Assembly: GCA_018136815.1 (NCBI GenBank)
Contig: CM030933.1
Location: 7,380,676-7,444,675 of the forward strand
Reading direction: 5' to 3'
Source: Isochrysis galbana
Lineage: Eukaryota; Haptophyta; Isochrysidales; Isochrysidaceae
DNA length: 64,000 bases
In this document: positions 34,301-45,100 of the stretch, piece by piece
Layout: every line of letters starts with the position of its first letter
How positions within the stretch are numbered: position 1 is the first letter of the stretch
Position numbers and translations under genes: made by a program
Notes under the pieces: generated by a model
Databases searched by the model: none
What the model saw: the letters and a program-made list of their open reading frames with translations, nothing else
Told to the model about the DNA's origin: nothing

Positions 34301-35185
34301 CACTGGAGCGATCTCCTGGCTTGCTGGTGAGGCGCAACTTGATGCTGCTGTGTGCAAGCTGTCAGAAGGATGCAGGTCGCCTGGCTTGCTGAGTGGCTGT
34401 GGCGCAGCCGCTTCGGGTGCTCGTTTGCACGTACCAGCGCTCGTGAGAAGCGCCGGTGCGGTCGCATCAACAGACGTCAATTGAACAGGTGCAATTTTCA
34501 CAGTGCCTATCGCCCTATTTGTGCTAGCAGCTTGGGTGGAGTGGAGATCATGAGTTGTGGACTCAGTTGTGATGGGGCACACATCCGTGGTATACGACGG
34601 CAACTGCAACTCGATGTTATTGGCGCCAGGAGCGACTTCTCCTGAAGGAGGCTTGCGGATAAAAGTGTGATGTGCAGCGTCCCAAGAAGCGATCGAAGGT
34701 ACACTAGCTGAGCGACGGGGTGTCGGGGGACGAAACTCGAGCTTTTCGGCTGCCTTGCCAACAGTGCCATTCAATAGGGCACTCGCTGTCACGCCGAGAA
34801 TGACAACCCCGTGGTTGTTGGAATCGCCTACGTTCGATGAGTAAGCACCAGGCAACACATGACTCGACACAGGTCGCCATCTCGCTTCTGTTGCCTGTGG
34901 TGAAGGGCACATCGAGCACGACGGGTGAGTGTATGAAGCTCAAAAAGGTAGCATGAGCAGCAGACAGTGGTGAGAGCGTTACGCAGAAGGCCGTACACTG
35001 TGCCTCCTGACCACAGGGTCATGGTGTTCATTCCTCTTCGATGCCTTGCGCACCGCCTGGGCTGGTGTCCACGCAGCAATGTCGCGAGGGGAGAGGCGGG
35101 CGGCTCCCACCGTTCCGCTCGTGCGAAGGACATGCTCCAAGTCTTGCGAGGTGGCCCAGAGCCGGGCGGACTCCTCTTTGGACAT
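31398..35185 (-). CDS. USP10-like ubiquitin carboxyl-terminal hydrolase
   Basis: The model has five exons: 35185-34997, 34894-32839, about 32650-32171, 31988-31692 and 31588-31398. All junctions are consistent in phase (0, 1, 1, 1). The product is about 1070 residues. It cleaves ubiquitin from proteins as a cysteine protease. The Cys box is PRPLVNSGNTCFANVTIQAL. The His box is TGGHYTCDV, with WWHCDDARV downstream. SQEDAEEYLSFTLDQLHEEL, SPVRAIFGGQL and LPSVLLLHLKRFTF align best with USP10. The N-terminal 600 residues are Ser/Thr/Ala-rich and probably disordered, as in USP10. The third exon's acceptor is the least certain boundary; a further exon could hide between 32838 and 32650. The exon with MSKEESARLWATSQDLEHVL as start is inferred from frame and the donor GTACGG. 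Confidence 0.88.
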
Positions 35186-35839
35186 GGTGCCAAAGGAGAG
35201 TATGGGTGTTCGTCTGGGCGGCTCGGAGGCCGTGCGGTGGTGGCTCGGCCGCTGCGCGCCGGCTGGACGCCCCTCGGCCATGGGTGGCGCCCCGGCGCGC
35301 CGCCTGCCGCGAGTTGAGAGTGAGAGCCAGAAGGGGAGAGGGGGGGGGGGGAGAGAGGGGGGGGAGTAGCAGGAGGGTGGCGGGGGGGGGGGGGGGGGGG
35401 CGGGAGGGCGCACGGGTGGGGGGGGGGTACGTACAAGTATATACTCGTAGAATTTGGGCTTGATGCACAGGCAGACTTGCCCACATCCATAGGAGTACTC
35501 CCTCTACAGTTTTAGGAATGAAGGCTTTTTGTATGGGAGAGCAGTCTAAAGAAAGCACACAGCGCGCAAGAGTCCGATGTCCGAGCAAGCACCACACTCC
35601 GGACCGCCGCCCCCCCCCCCCCCTTCCCCCCCCCCCCCCCGCCCCCTAAGCTTTAAAAACAACCGCCGCCCGCGCCTCCCACGCCACGACGGCGCCTCCG
35701 GAGCGCATCGGCCTCCACTCACTCACTCACTGGCCCGACCAGACCGCTTCGCATCGCCGCCACAGACACCCACAGCACACCCGCCGCCATCACCGCGCGC
35801 TCAGCCCACAGCACGGTGAGCCCGCCCCGCATTCGATGG
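35186..35839. other. Upstream of the deubiquitinase, G/C runs
   Basis: It holds long G runs (35342-35350, 35380-35400, 35419-35427) and C runs (35610-35640). An ATG at 35577 opens a Pro-rich frame (MSEQAPHSGPPPPPPP) without a domain. It is likely the promoter region of the minus-strand deubiquitinase. Confidence 0.45.
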
Positions 35840-37110
35840 CCGGGCCGCGCAGCATCTCCGCCCAGCACCGGGCATCTGTGCGGAGAGCATGCCGATGCAG
35901 CGCTGCCGTGGCACTAGCGGAGAGCGTGCCGCTGTGCTGTCGGACGAGGCGCACCCACCGCAGCGATCGCAGGCAGCGGCCGTACGCGGCCAGCGGCGGC
36001 AAAGAGCAGAGCGGCGGCGCAGGTGGGAAGGACGGGAGGGCGTGGATGGCGAGGGGCAACATGGCGCGGCGCCAAAGTGGATGCAGCGGCGGCCAAGTTC
36101 AGCAGAAGAGGTACGGGGGCGGCGGCGGCGCGCTCGACGGAGAGGATGTAGTAGTCATGGTCGCAGGCGGCGGTCGTGCTGCTGCTGCGGCGAGCGGCGG
36201 CCAGAGCAGAGCGGAGGCGGAAAGGGAAAGAGGGTGGTGATTGGCCGGGCGACAAGGCGTGGAATCGCCGAACACAGCCTCAAAGAGGAGCGGCAGGGGC
36301 GGTGGCGGCGCGCTTAGCGGGATGGGATGCGGTGGTGCAGGCGGTCCCCGGCGATGGCTGTACGCAACGAGCGGCGGCGTGAGTCGAGCGGCGGCGAAGG
36401 TAGGAAGGAAGGGAGGGCGGTGGGTGAGGAGCGACATCGCGCGCCATCGCCAAACACAGATGGCGAGGCGGACGCGGAACGAATGGAAAGAGATGCGGCA
36501 GAGGCGGCTTGATCGTGGGGATGAATTGCGGCTGGGGCAGGCGATGACCGTACGCGGCGAGCGATGGCGAGAGTGGAGGGGCGGCGCAGGTGAAATAGGA
36601 GGAAGGGCGGTGCATGTGCTGCCGCTGAGGGTGAGGGCAGTGCCAAACACAGGTGGCGCGCCGCCGGCGGACCGAATGGGGAAAGAGGCGGCAGCAGCGG
36701 CAGTGGCAGTGCGCTTGGCGTGATTGGCTGCGGGGCCATGGTGGGCGAGCGGCGGCAGGGATGGAGTGGCAGTGGTGGCGCAAAGGGAGGAAGGGAGGGC
36801 GGTGGATGGGTGGAGGCGAAGGTGTGGCAGCGGCGCAAGACAAGTGGCGAGGCGGCGGCCGACGGAATGGGAAGAGTGGTGGCAGGGGCGGCTGCGGCGG
36901 TAGCGTGCTCGGAGGGATCTGTTGCAGTGTCCGCAGGCGGAGACAGTGCACGGTGAGCGGCGGCGAGAGCGGTGCGCTGGCGCAGGTGCAAACGTAGGAA
37001 GGGAGGGCAGTGGATAGATGTCGGCAAAGGCGTGGCGGCGGTGAAGACAGGTTGCGAGGTGGCGGCGGATGGAATGAGAAGAGCGGTGGCGCATAGCGCC
37101 GCGCCCGCGC
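35840..37110. repeat. Imperfect tandem repeat, unit about 195 bp
   Basis: The phrase GGCGG(A/C)GAATGGGAAGAG and its neighbours AAGGAAGGGAGGGCGGTGG and ACACAGGTGGCGAGGCGG recur at intervals of about 190-205 bases (around 36476, 36672, 36860 and 37066), with weaker units to the left. All three minus-strand frames are open for 290-354 codons, as expected of a GC-rich degenerate repeat. The encoded RRHLATCL/PLPSLPTF-type repeats do not match a known family. I treat it as a minisatellite rather than a gene. Confidence 0.65.
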
Positions 37111-37605
37111 ACAGCGCCGCAGGCTCGATCGGAATGCCTCTGCATGGCGCAAACACGCACCAATTATTCAACACCTGACGGTTCGTCCCGCTAACACCTA
37201 TTGTCGGCACAGTAACTACTACCGTCTTGTTTACATCGCCCTTCATATCCCCTCCCCATCCCCTCGTTCCCATCCCCCTTTCGTTCCGTTGTCTTAAGTT
37301 TCAGGGGTTGGCCCAGGTACGCTACCTTGGGCCTAATTCGTATGGTAGGTTCGGGGCAGGCCTTCTGCTATGTTGGATGGCTCAGCGTCTCATCGTGGCA
37401 CACGCTACCAAGAGCACCTATGTGGTTAAGTCACGGCTTACAATCTAGGTCCGCGTCGGATTTAATCTTCGCCGTTGTTCAAATTTTCGCCGTTGTTCAT
37501 AGTGGAGATTTCCACTATGTGCGCTACGTGCCCAGAGCCGAGGCTAGACACTAGACAACAAAAAAAATACCACATACTACTATTACTAATAGTAGTAATA
37601 ATAAC

Positions 37606-37880
37606 AAATGCTATATCCTAGCCAACACCAATGGCTAATTGGACACAACTTTTCAGGCCCGGAATCCCGCCATGCCAGAGCCAGGTGTCCGAGTGATACC
37701 GGGGGGAGGGGGTACTGCCCCTCCCCTCGGTATTTGACCCCCCTCCAGCGAACAGTGCACAATGCACGCACCGACCCTGCGCTCCCTAGCACCAGCACGC
37801 CCTCTCTCTCCTTGAGACCACGCGGGGGGGGAACCCCTTTTGGGTAAAACAACGCGGGGGGGGGGGCACTCGTGACACTA
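37606..37880 (+). mobile_element. Short interspersed repeat, first copy
   Basis: It begins GCTATATCCTAGCCAA...GGCTAATTGGACACAACTTTTC and contains CCAGGTGTCCGAGTG(G/A)TACCGGGGG and GGGGAACCCCTTTTGGGTAAAACAACG. It matches 37895-38289 and 47347-47610. It ends at GGGGCC, where the next copy begins. Confidence 0.7.
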
Positions 37881-37894
37881 GGGGCCCAATAATA

Positions 37895-38289
37895 ATAATC
37901 AATGTTATATCCTAGCCAACCCCACTAGCTAATTGGACATAACTTTTCCGTCCCGGAATCCCGCCATCCGCCATGCCTGACGGGCCAGGTGTCCGAGTGA
38001 TACCGGGGGGTGGGGGCACTGCCCCCTCCCCTCGATATTTGTCCTCCCCCCAGTGCCAGTGCCATGCACCCTCCCCTCGATATTTGTCCTCCCCCCAGTG
38101 CCAGTGCATGCACCGGCCCCGCGCACCCCAGCGCGTCCTCTCCTCGAGTCCACGCTGGGGGAAAACCCCTTTCAGGTAAAAGCAACGCAAGGGGGGGGTA
38201 TTCGTGAGATAGGAGCCCCGAAGCGCTAATCTCCCTCGCTAGAGCGAGTGGCCGCGGCGAGCCGCGGCCCTTCCCTCCTGGCTCTGGGC
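37895..38289 (+). mobile_element. Short interspersed repeat, second copy (5' half)
   Basis: Same 5' module as the first copy, with one internal duplication (CCCTCCCCTCGATATTTGTCC twice). It runs on into CGCTAATCTCCCTCGCTAGAGCGAGTGGCCGCGG and GGCTCTGGGC, where the miniature LTR element is inserted. The continuation resumes at 40646. The full uninterrupted version is 47347-48205. Confidence 0.75.
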
Positions 38290-38759
38290 TGTGGAAATCA
38301 AAGCCGCAGCTTGGATTGTAACGAGATGAGCGAGATGTAACGAGATGGCCTGATGGCCCGACGACGAGATGAACGAGATGGCCTTGATGGCCCGACGAGA
38401 TGAACGAGATGGCCCTGGGGCCCGACGAGATGAACGAGATTTTCGGGTAACGGAACTGGACGAGGAGTTTCCCCACTAAGCTTGGTCGTAATGCGGTGAA
38501 ACCGGGGCGGAAGGAACTGGCAAGGAAGTCGGCAGGAAGGCAGAGGAAATGTCTTGGCAAGGCGACGGAGGCAGGATTTTAACGGTAGACGGAGTGCAGA
38601 ATTTTAACGGTAGGAAGGCAGGATATTTTAACAGTAGGAAGAGGCAGGATTTTTAACGTAGAAGAAGAGCGTGGAATTTTAATGGTAGAAGAAGAGTGCG
38701 GAATTTAACTGTAGAAGAAGAGCGGAGAGGAGAAGGAGCGGGGCTCGAACTGCAGAGCG

Positions 38760-38838
38760 CTCCGTCCGGACTCGAACTCGCGACCCAGAGCAAAAGGTTG
38801 GTGGAGGCGGTGGGTTGAACCACTATGCCACGCGAGAG
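38760..38838 (-). promoter_or_regulatory. tRNA-like pol III promoter boxes in the LTR
   Basis: On the minus strand TGGCATAGTGG (38830-38820) fits an A box. About 40 bases on, GAGTTCGAGTCC (38779-38768) fits a B box. The stretch between resembles a degenerate tRNA with a TTTT-containing anticodon loop. The second LTR carries the same at 39531-39609. This may be a captured tRNA or tRNA-derived SINE sequence. It is not a confident functional tRNA gene. Confidence 0.4.
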
Positions 38839-39645
38839 TTTACGTAGCCATAGGGCCGATGGGAAGGGCTGAGAACCGCCCTATATACTCTGGGTTTTTT
38901 TCTCTTCTTTTTCACTTTTCTTCTTCTTTCTTCCTCTGTTCTTTTTACTGTTTACTGTTATTTCTTTTTGCCTCTGAGACATCGCGAATGCGACACCCCC
39001 CGACTTAATCACGAGCGTCCTCGCGAGCCTTCTGCAAGCGGAATCCTTATGTCTCTAAATTGTGGAAATCAAAGCCGCAGCTTGGATTGTAACGAGATGA
39101 GCGAGATGTAACGAGATGGCCTGATGGCCCGACGACGAGATGAACGAGATGGCCTTGATGGCCCGACGAGATGAACGAGATGGCCCTGGGGCCCGACGAG
39201 ATGAACGAGATTTTCGGGTAACGGAACTGGACGAGGAGTTTCCCCACTAAGCTTGGTCGTAATGCGGTGAAACCGGGGCGGAAGGAACTGGCAAGGAAGT
39301 CGGCAGGAAGGCAGAGGAAATGTCTTGGCAAGGCGACGGAGGCAGGATTTTAACGGTAGACGGAGTGCAGAATTTTAACGGTAGGAAGGCAGGATATTTT
39401 AACAGTAGGAAGAGGCAGGATTTTTAACGTAGAAGAAGAGCGTGGAATTTTAATGGTAGAAGAAGAGTGCGGAATTTAACTGTAGAAGAAGAGCGGAGAG
39501 GAGAAGGAGCGGGGCTCGAACTGCAGAGCGCTCCGTCCGGACTCGAACTCGCGACCCAGAGCAAAAGGTTGGTGGAGGCGGTGGGTTGAACCACTATGCC
39601 ACGCGAGAGTTTACGTAGCCATAGGGCCGATGGGAAGGGCTGAGA

Positions 39646-40506
39646 TAATAATAAAACTTCTGAAGATTCGGGCTACTCACGCTAGCTATACAGTCCACGT
39701 ACTCACGGTACTCACTCACGACATCGCCTATACCCCAGTTTACTCACTCCCTTACACCACCCCCTTCATTCCTTTGTTTTTGGTATCGGGGGGGGGGACC
39801 GCGTGCACTACAACGGGCCAAGTGCAGGGGGTGGGCTGGGGCAGACCTGCTGGTGTGGTGTTCCTGTGGCAAAACAAACGTAAACGCCTGTTGCATGTGA
39901 CACTTCGTGCCCCTGGGAGGTCTCGGCCCCCTCTCCTCGCGTCTTTTTCAAGTATCTCCGCGTCTTCGCGGCATTCGTGTGTCGCTCGGGGTGTCGGCTT
40001 GTAAACATACCGTAAACAGGCGTGAGTCTTACCTTTTCTTGGGTCAGATCGCGTCGTTTTTTTTGTCGTTCTTTTCTCGCGGTTCTCTTCGTTCTCCTAC
40101 GGGCGTGCGATGCCTGCGCGCGCCATGGCACCCCTCTGAGGGGACCCTCGGGCCCCCCCAGAGGGCCAGCTGGGCCAGCTCAGGGGGCAGTGGAGGCTGG
40201 GGCTGGGCCCCTGGCCTCTCCTGCCTCTCCCTCGCTGGCCTCGCTGGTCCTGGGTGCCCTCCTGGCGGCTCAGGTGGTCTGTGGCTCAGTGGTGGAGGGG
40301 GGGTCAGTACGAGCAGGGGCCAGTGCAGGCGAATGCGTGCGGCGCGCGATGCGCGCTCGGCGAGGGTCTGTGCCAGTGTGATGTCAGCTCAGCCCCTGCC
40401 AGCAGGCAGGGGCTGAGGTTGAGTGTGCAGGCCCACCCAGGGGGTGTCTGCGATGGAGGGGGGGGGGCACGGGGCCCCCATGACCCTATCAGTTTTACTG
40501 ATAGTT
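39646..40506 (+). mobile_element. Complete short retroelement with 18-bp target duplication
   Basis: CGATGGGAAGGGCTGAGA is present at 39628-39645 and 40507-40524. The 861-bp insert begins TAATAATAAAACTTCTGAAGATTCGGGCTAC and ends with the hairpin CTATCAGTTTTACTGATAG. Inside are GTGCACTACAACGGGCC, TGTAAACATACCGTAAACAGG and inverted CAGCCCCTGCC/GGCAGGGGCTG. It shares its layout with 53487-54319. The long duplication points to target-primed reverse transcription. No reverse transcriptase is encoded, so it is non-autonomous. Confidence 0.88.
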
Positions 40507-40650
40507 CGATGGGAAGGGCTGAGAACCGCCCTATATACTCTGGGTTTTTTTCTCTTCTTTTTCACTTTTCTTCTTCTTTCTTCCTCTGTTCTTTTTACTG
40601 TTTACTGTTATTTCTTTTTGCCTCTGAGACATCGCGAATGCGACATGGGC

Positions 40651-41040
40651 TCTGGCTCTGGCGCCCCCGTCTTCTCTTTCTCTTACCCAGACGGGGCGAG
40701 AAGACACGTTTCTACCGGAGGGGGGAGCTGCCGCTCCCCCCTCCCCTCCCTCTTCCCTTTTCCTCCTCTCTTCCCTGCGGCGGGGGCCCATGGCGCGCGC
40801 CTGCGGCCCCTCTTCAGGTCCCCAGGTGGCCAGCAGGGGCCTGGGAGCGCAGCTCAGGGGGCAGGTGAGGCTGGGGCATGGCCCTGGCCCCTCCTGCCTC
40901 TCCCTCGCTGGCGCTCCGAGCCCCTGCGGGTCGACTGGAGCTGGCTGGGGGTCCTGAACAGGGGGGCCCAGGGGGAGGAGGGGCTGGTCAGAGGGATGGG
41001 CTGGCCACGACAGGTCAGGGCGGGCGAATCAGGCGTGCCC
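40651..41040 (+). mobile_element. Short interspersed repeat, second copy (3' half)
   Basis: It continues the repeat interrupted at 38289: TCTGGCTCTGGCGCCCCCGTCTTCTC, then a GGGGCATGGCCCTGGCCCCTCC block, matching 47665-48045. The final part with the terminal hairpin is missing here. Confidence 0.75.
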
Positions 41041-41613
41041 CCCCCCTTCCCCTCCCTCCACTCCCCCCCGCTGTATGGGTGTGAGGTGCGAGGGAGGAAC
41101 CTCTCTCCCTCTCTTAGCACACACGCACGCACACGCGCACGAGAGACGAGAGGCACCAAGGAGGACGGAGGACCGATCTCTTGTACGGCGCTGGCTGCTG
41201 GCGGCACATCGGCGGCAGCAACGCGCTGCGCCGCGAGAACAGGCCGATGGGCCCTGGGGCTGTGAATGGATGCTCTCTCGTGGGATGACATGATTTGCAT
41301 CCTCCACCCGTGCAAAGTTGGGTTGAAGCAAGAAAAGCACAAGAGAGACGAAGAGAGAGAGAGAGAGAGAAAAGAGGGGGGGGGAGAGAGAGAGAGAGAG
41401 CTTTGGGGCCGAGTTGGACTGAGAGCGTCTGCTGCCGCCGCCCCCAGCAGCAGGGCTCTCGCTGTTTCCTTCTCCCTTTTCCCCTTGCTCTCTCTCTCTC
41501 TCTCTGTCTGGCGGCAGAGAGAGGCTGAAGAATGAGCGCCGAGGAGGAGAAACGGCGGCGCCGCTGCCCCCCCGGTGTAGTTCCGTCTTCTTTCAGTGGT
41601 CCCCCTCTCTCCT

Positions 41614-41683
<70 letters not shown>

Positions 41684-42143
41684 GCCAAAGCAGAGAGAGA
41701 TGTCGGCGCGCCCGCGCTCTTCTCGCGTTCTCCCCCTCTTCTTCCTCTTCCCTTGGGGGGGGAGGGAGTACTTTCACTGTAGAGGGGGGAGCAGTTCTAC
41801 TGGATTTGGGAGAGGGGGAGGGGGGGTTACGCCTTCTCCCCCTGGCCCTCCTCCCTCCCCCCCCCGCGCCTCCCCCCCCCCCCCCCCCCCCCCCACCGCC
41901 TCTCTCCTCCCTGCTCAACGACCAGTGCGAGCCTCCCATGCGCGGCCAGGGCGTCCTCTGAGCAAGAGAGAGAAAGAGAGGGAGGGAGAGAGAGAGGGAG
42001 GGAGGGAGGGAAGGAACGCGAGAGGGCGAGGGAGAGAGGGGGGGGAGCGAGAGAGGAGCGCGCGAGCGAGCGAGCAAGAGGGAGAGCAGGTGAGAGAGAG
42101 AGAGTAAGAGCCGCTGCCGACTCGGCTGGGGTTCTAGCGCACC
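41041..42143. repeat. GA/CT microsatellites upstream of the repeat protein
   Basis: (GA)n tracts lie at about 41355-41400 and 41617-41675, C runs at 41871-41895, and GA-rich DNA at 41960-42105. No gene is recognised. It probably contains the promoter and any 5' exon of the following gene. Confidence 0.6.
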
Positions 42144-45100
42144 ATGGTACGGGCCCAGATGCGCACTGGCTGCATGGTCCCCTCGGCCGCCAACTTCGAC
42201 CCGCTCGCCCATGTCCACACGGGTGGCTGCGTGCCTCGCTTGGCCGGCTGCATGGACTCGGCTGCACTCAATTTTTCCTCGATGGCCACCGAGAACGATC
42301 CGTCGCTCTGTGCATACGAGGGATGCACCGATCCAACGGCGCTGAACTACGACCCCTCCGCCACCCTGAATGATGGACGATGCGAGCTGCATGCCAATGC
42401 GCGGGAGCCGCTCCTCCAGCTTGCGGGCACCAGTGGGAGAGCCCCCGCCCAGGCTCGTAGAGCAAGACGGTTGAGCGAGGGCGGTCGCAATATGACTGCG
42501 GTATTGCTTGCCTTGTGCTTGTTGGTTCCAAAACCATGCCGGTTCACCACATTGATCATTGGCTGCACCAATTCCTCAGACGCCAATTACAACCCTGATG
42601 CCACTCTGAATGACGGTTCTTGCTATGTGCAAGGCTGCACAGACCCACTTGCACCCAATTTTATTGGCACAGTGGCAGAGGTGGAACCAGATGGGAGTTG
42701 TGAGCCGCACGTCCTTGGCTGCTTGGATCCAATGGCTTCCAACTATTGGGCGTTGGCAACCGAGAGCAATAGCAGCTGCACCTATACGACGTATGGCTGC
42801 ACAGATCCTGCTGCCGCCAACTATTTCTCACATGCAGTCATCGATGATGCCTCTTGTGTGTACATCGGCTGCAAAAACAATACCGCGCTCAACTTTGACC
42901 CTTCAGCAACGCTTGGGGATGCGTCCTGCGACTTCGGGACACCCGGTTGCATGGATTCCAGTGCTGAGAACTACGACCCGACGGCAACCCTCGACGACGG
43001 TTCATGTCAAACCATCCGGGGCTGCATACACTCAATTGCTTTGAACTACAACCCAAATGCCACTGCAGGTGAGGAGAACGAGGACCTTTGCATCTACCCT
43101 GTTCAGGGATGTATGGACTCGTCGGCTGCCAATTACGAGGTGACAGCGAACGTGGAAGGAGAATGCATCTTTGTGGGCTGTACCAATTCATTGGCGCCGA
43201 ATTTCTGGCCAGCTGCCACTTATGATGATGGTTCTTGCGAGGACCCCATTCCGGGTTGCATGGACACCCGCGCAGACAACTACGAGTCCTTCGCGACCAT
43301 CGATGACGGCTCGTGCATTATCTTTGGGTGCAAAGACCCTGTGGCGAGCAATTATGTTGCAGAAGCCATGTTCCATGCGCCTTGCTCCTACTTTCCTCCC
43401 TCCGCGCCGCCACCGCCGACTTATCCGCCTGCAGTCCCCGAAAACGAACCCCAACGACCACCGCCACCTCAATTCGCTAGCCCTCCATCTTTCCCCCCCG
43501 CAGTGCCCGAGACGCACCCACAGCGCCCGCCGCCGCCAACTCCGCCGTCATCTCCCGCCCCCCCTTCCTACCCGCCGGCCGTCCCGGAAGACCAGCCTCA
43601 GCGCCCGCCTCCACCGCCAGCTCTGCCGCCACCGTCGCCGCCATCCTACCCGCCCGCTGTGCCGGAAACGGATCCACAGCGCCCGCCGCCGCCAACTCCG
43701 CCGTCATCTCCCCCCCCCCTTCCTACCCGCCGGCCGTCCCGGAAGACGAACCTCAGCGCCCGCCACCCCCACTGTCACCATCATTGCCCAGGCCCCTAGC
43801 ACATCCACCAGCCGTCCCTGAAAACGAACCACATTGGCCGCCTCCTTCGCCATCACCAGGATCTCCGGCATTCCCGCGCCAGCCATCTCCTCCCCCGCCA
43901 TCGACTCCGCGACCTCTTAATCCTCAGCCTACATCTCCTCCCGCGCCTCCCCTATCACCTTTGATATTTGGCGTAAGAGTGGTCGCCATCATCCCGGGCG
44001 ATATCGGCGATTTCGATCAAGCGGCCTTCACAAATGAGATTTCCGACGCCGTGTCTGTGCCGTCGAACCAAATTTTTCTTCAAGTAGAGGCTGCGAGTAT
44101 TCGGGTGACAACCGAGGTCTTCGTTGAATCTCCCCAGCGTCAAAGGGATGTTCTAGACATCTTGCTTGCATTCTTTGCCGCGTTCAATTCAGGAGACACG
44201 CTCTTCGGAGTGGTCATCTCGATCCTCTTTGAGCCGGTGGCCTTTGGCTTGTTCCCGCCCCCTCCCTCTCCTCCTCCCAACACAGTGGCCATCACCACAA
44301 ATGCCGGGACCGCCGACGTAGTTGTCATTGTGAGCACCACGGTTCCAGTCGTTGTGCTACTGATGCTGATCATTTTGCTCATCTGCCTTTACCGACATTA
44401 CAAGCGCCGAAAGCGCAAGCCGTCCCAACGCTCACAAGACGACGTGGACCATCCGATACCTCAGGCTAATCCGGGTCGCGGAGGACGTGGGCGGCCAAGC
44501 TTCCGGAAGCCAAACATTGAGCGGGTGCCGCTGAGCCGCACCTCCGAGGGACTCGACGAGAGTACTATCTCGTTCGTCTCCGCGCCTAAGCCAAAACCAC
44601 CAGATGACCTAGATCGCCCGCTGCGACGCGATGGGTCGCGAGCTTCCCGACAGACTGAATATCTTCCAGATAGCCAACCCGACACTCTGCACCCTCCATT
44701 TTCACAAAAGGAGGCGAGTGATCTTTTGGACGCTAGCACTCTACTCAACGTCGCTGAAGCCCTCCCAGCCCCCTCAAACGGCAGTGTCCGAGATATTGGT
44801 GCAGAAGACAGCATCCGACCGTCGGCCATCGTAGCTGAAGAGCTGCCCAACCCCTTCATGGCGGATGAGAACAGCGCCAAACCTCCTCAGCGTGCATCAA
44901 TGATAATCCCACCTGGGGTGCCGCCTTCGCTTCTACGAGCACGGCGGGCGGCCGCGATGGAGGCAAGCGCTGAAAGCGGTAGCTCCGGCTGTTGGGAGTC
45001 ACAAGGACCACCCCCTCGCGAGGCACTAGAGACGCCACAGAGTATTGCGCACGCATGGCTTGCAGCATCTGCTCCAGATACGCAACCGTTGGCGCGGCAA

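Larger units (their letters stand above)
38290..40645 (-). mobile_element. Miniature LTR retrotransposon (TRIM-like)
   Basis: Two 706-bp LTRs (38290-38995 and 39061-39645 plus 40525-40645) flank only 65 bp of internal DNA. TG...CA termini are present, and the 5-bp duplication TGGGC lies at 38285-38289 and 40646-40650. A polypurine tract (38996-39001, GGGGGG on the minus strand) sits beside the LTR, oriented as in the Gypsy elements. No coding capacity. The LTRs look identical where compared, so the insertion is young. The second LTR was later split by a short retroelement (39646-40506). Confidence 0.9.

Noticed and set aside
36099-37273. Three long overlapping minus-strand ORFs (290-354 codons)
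   Set aside because: All three frames are open over the same degenerate GC-rich tandem repeat; no domain and no frame preference.
38283-38830. Functional tRNA gene on the minus strand
   Set aside because: A and B boxes are present, but acceptor and anticodon stems do not pair well; treated as tRNA-like sequence in the LTR.
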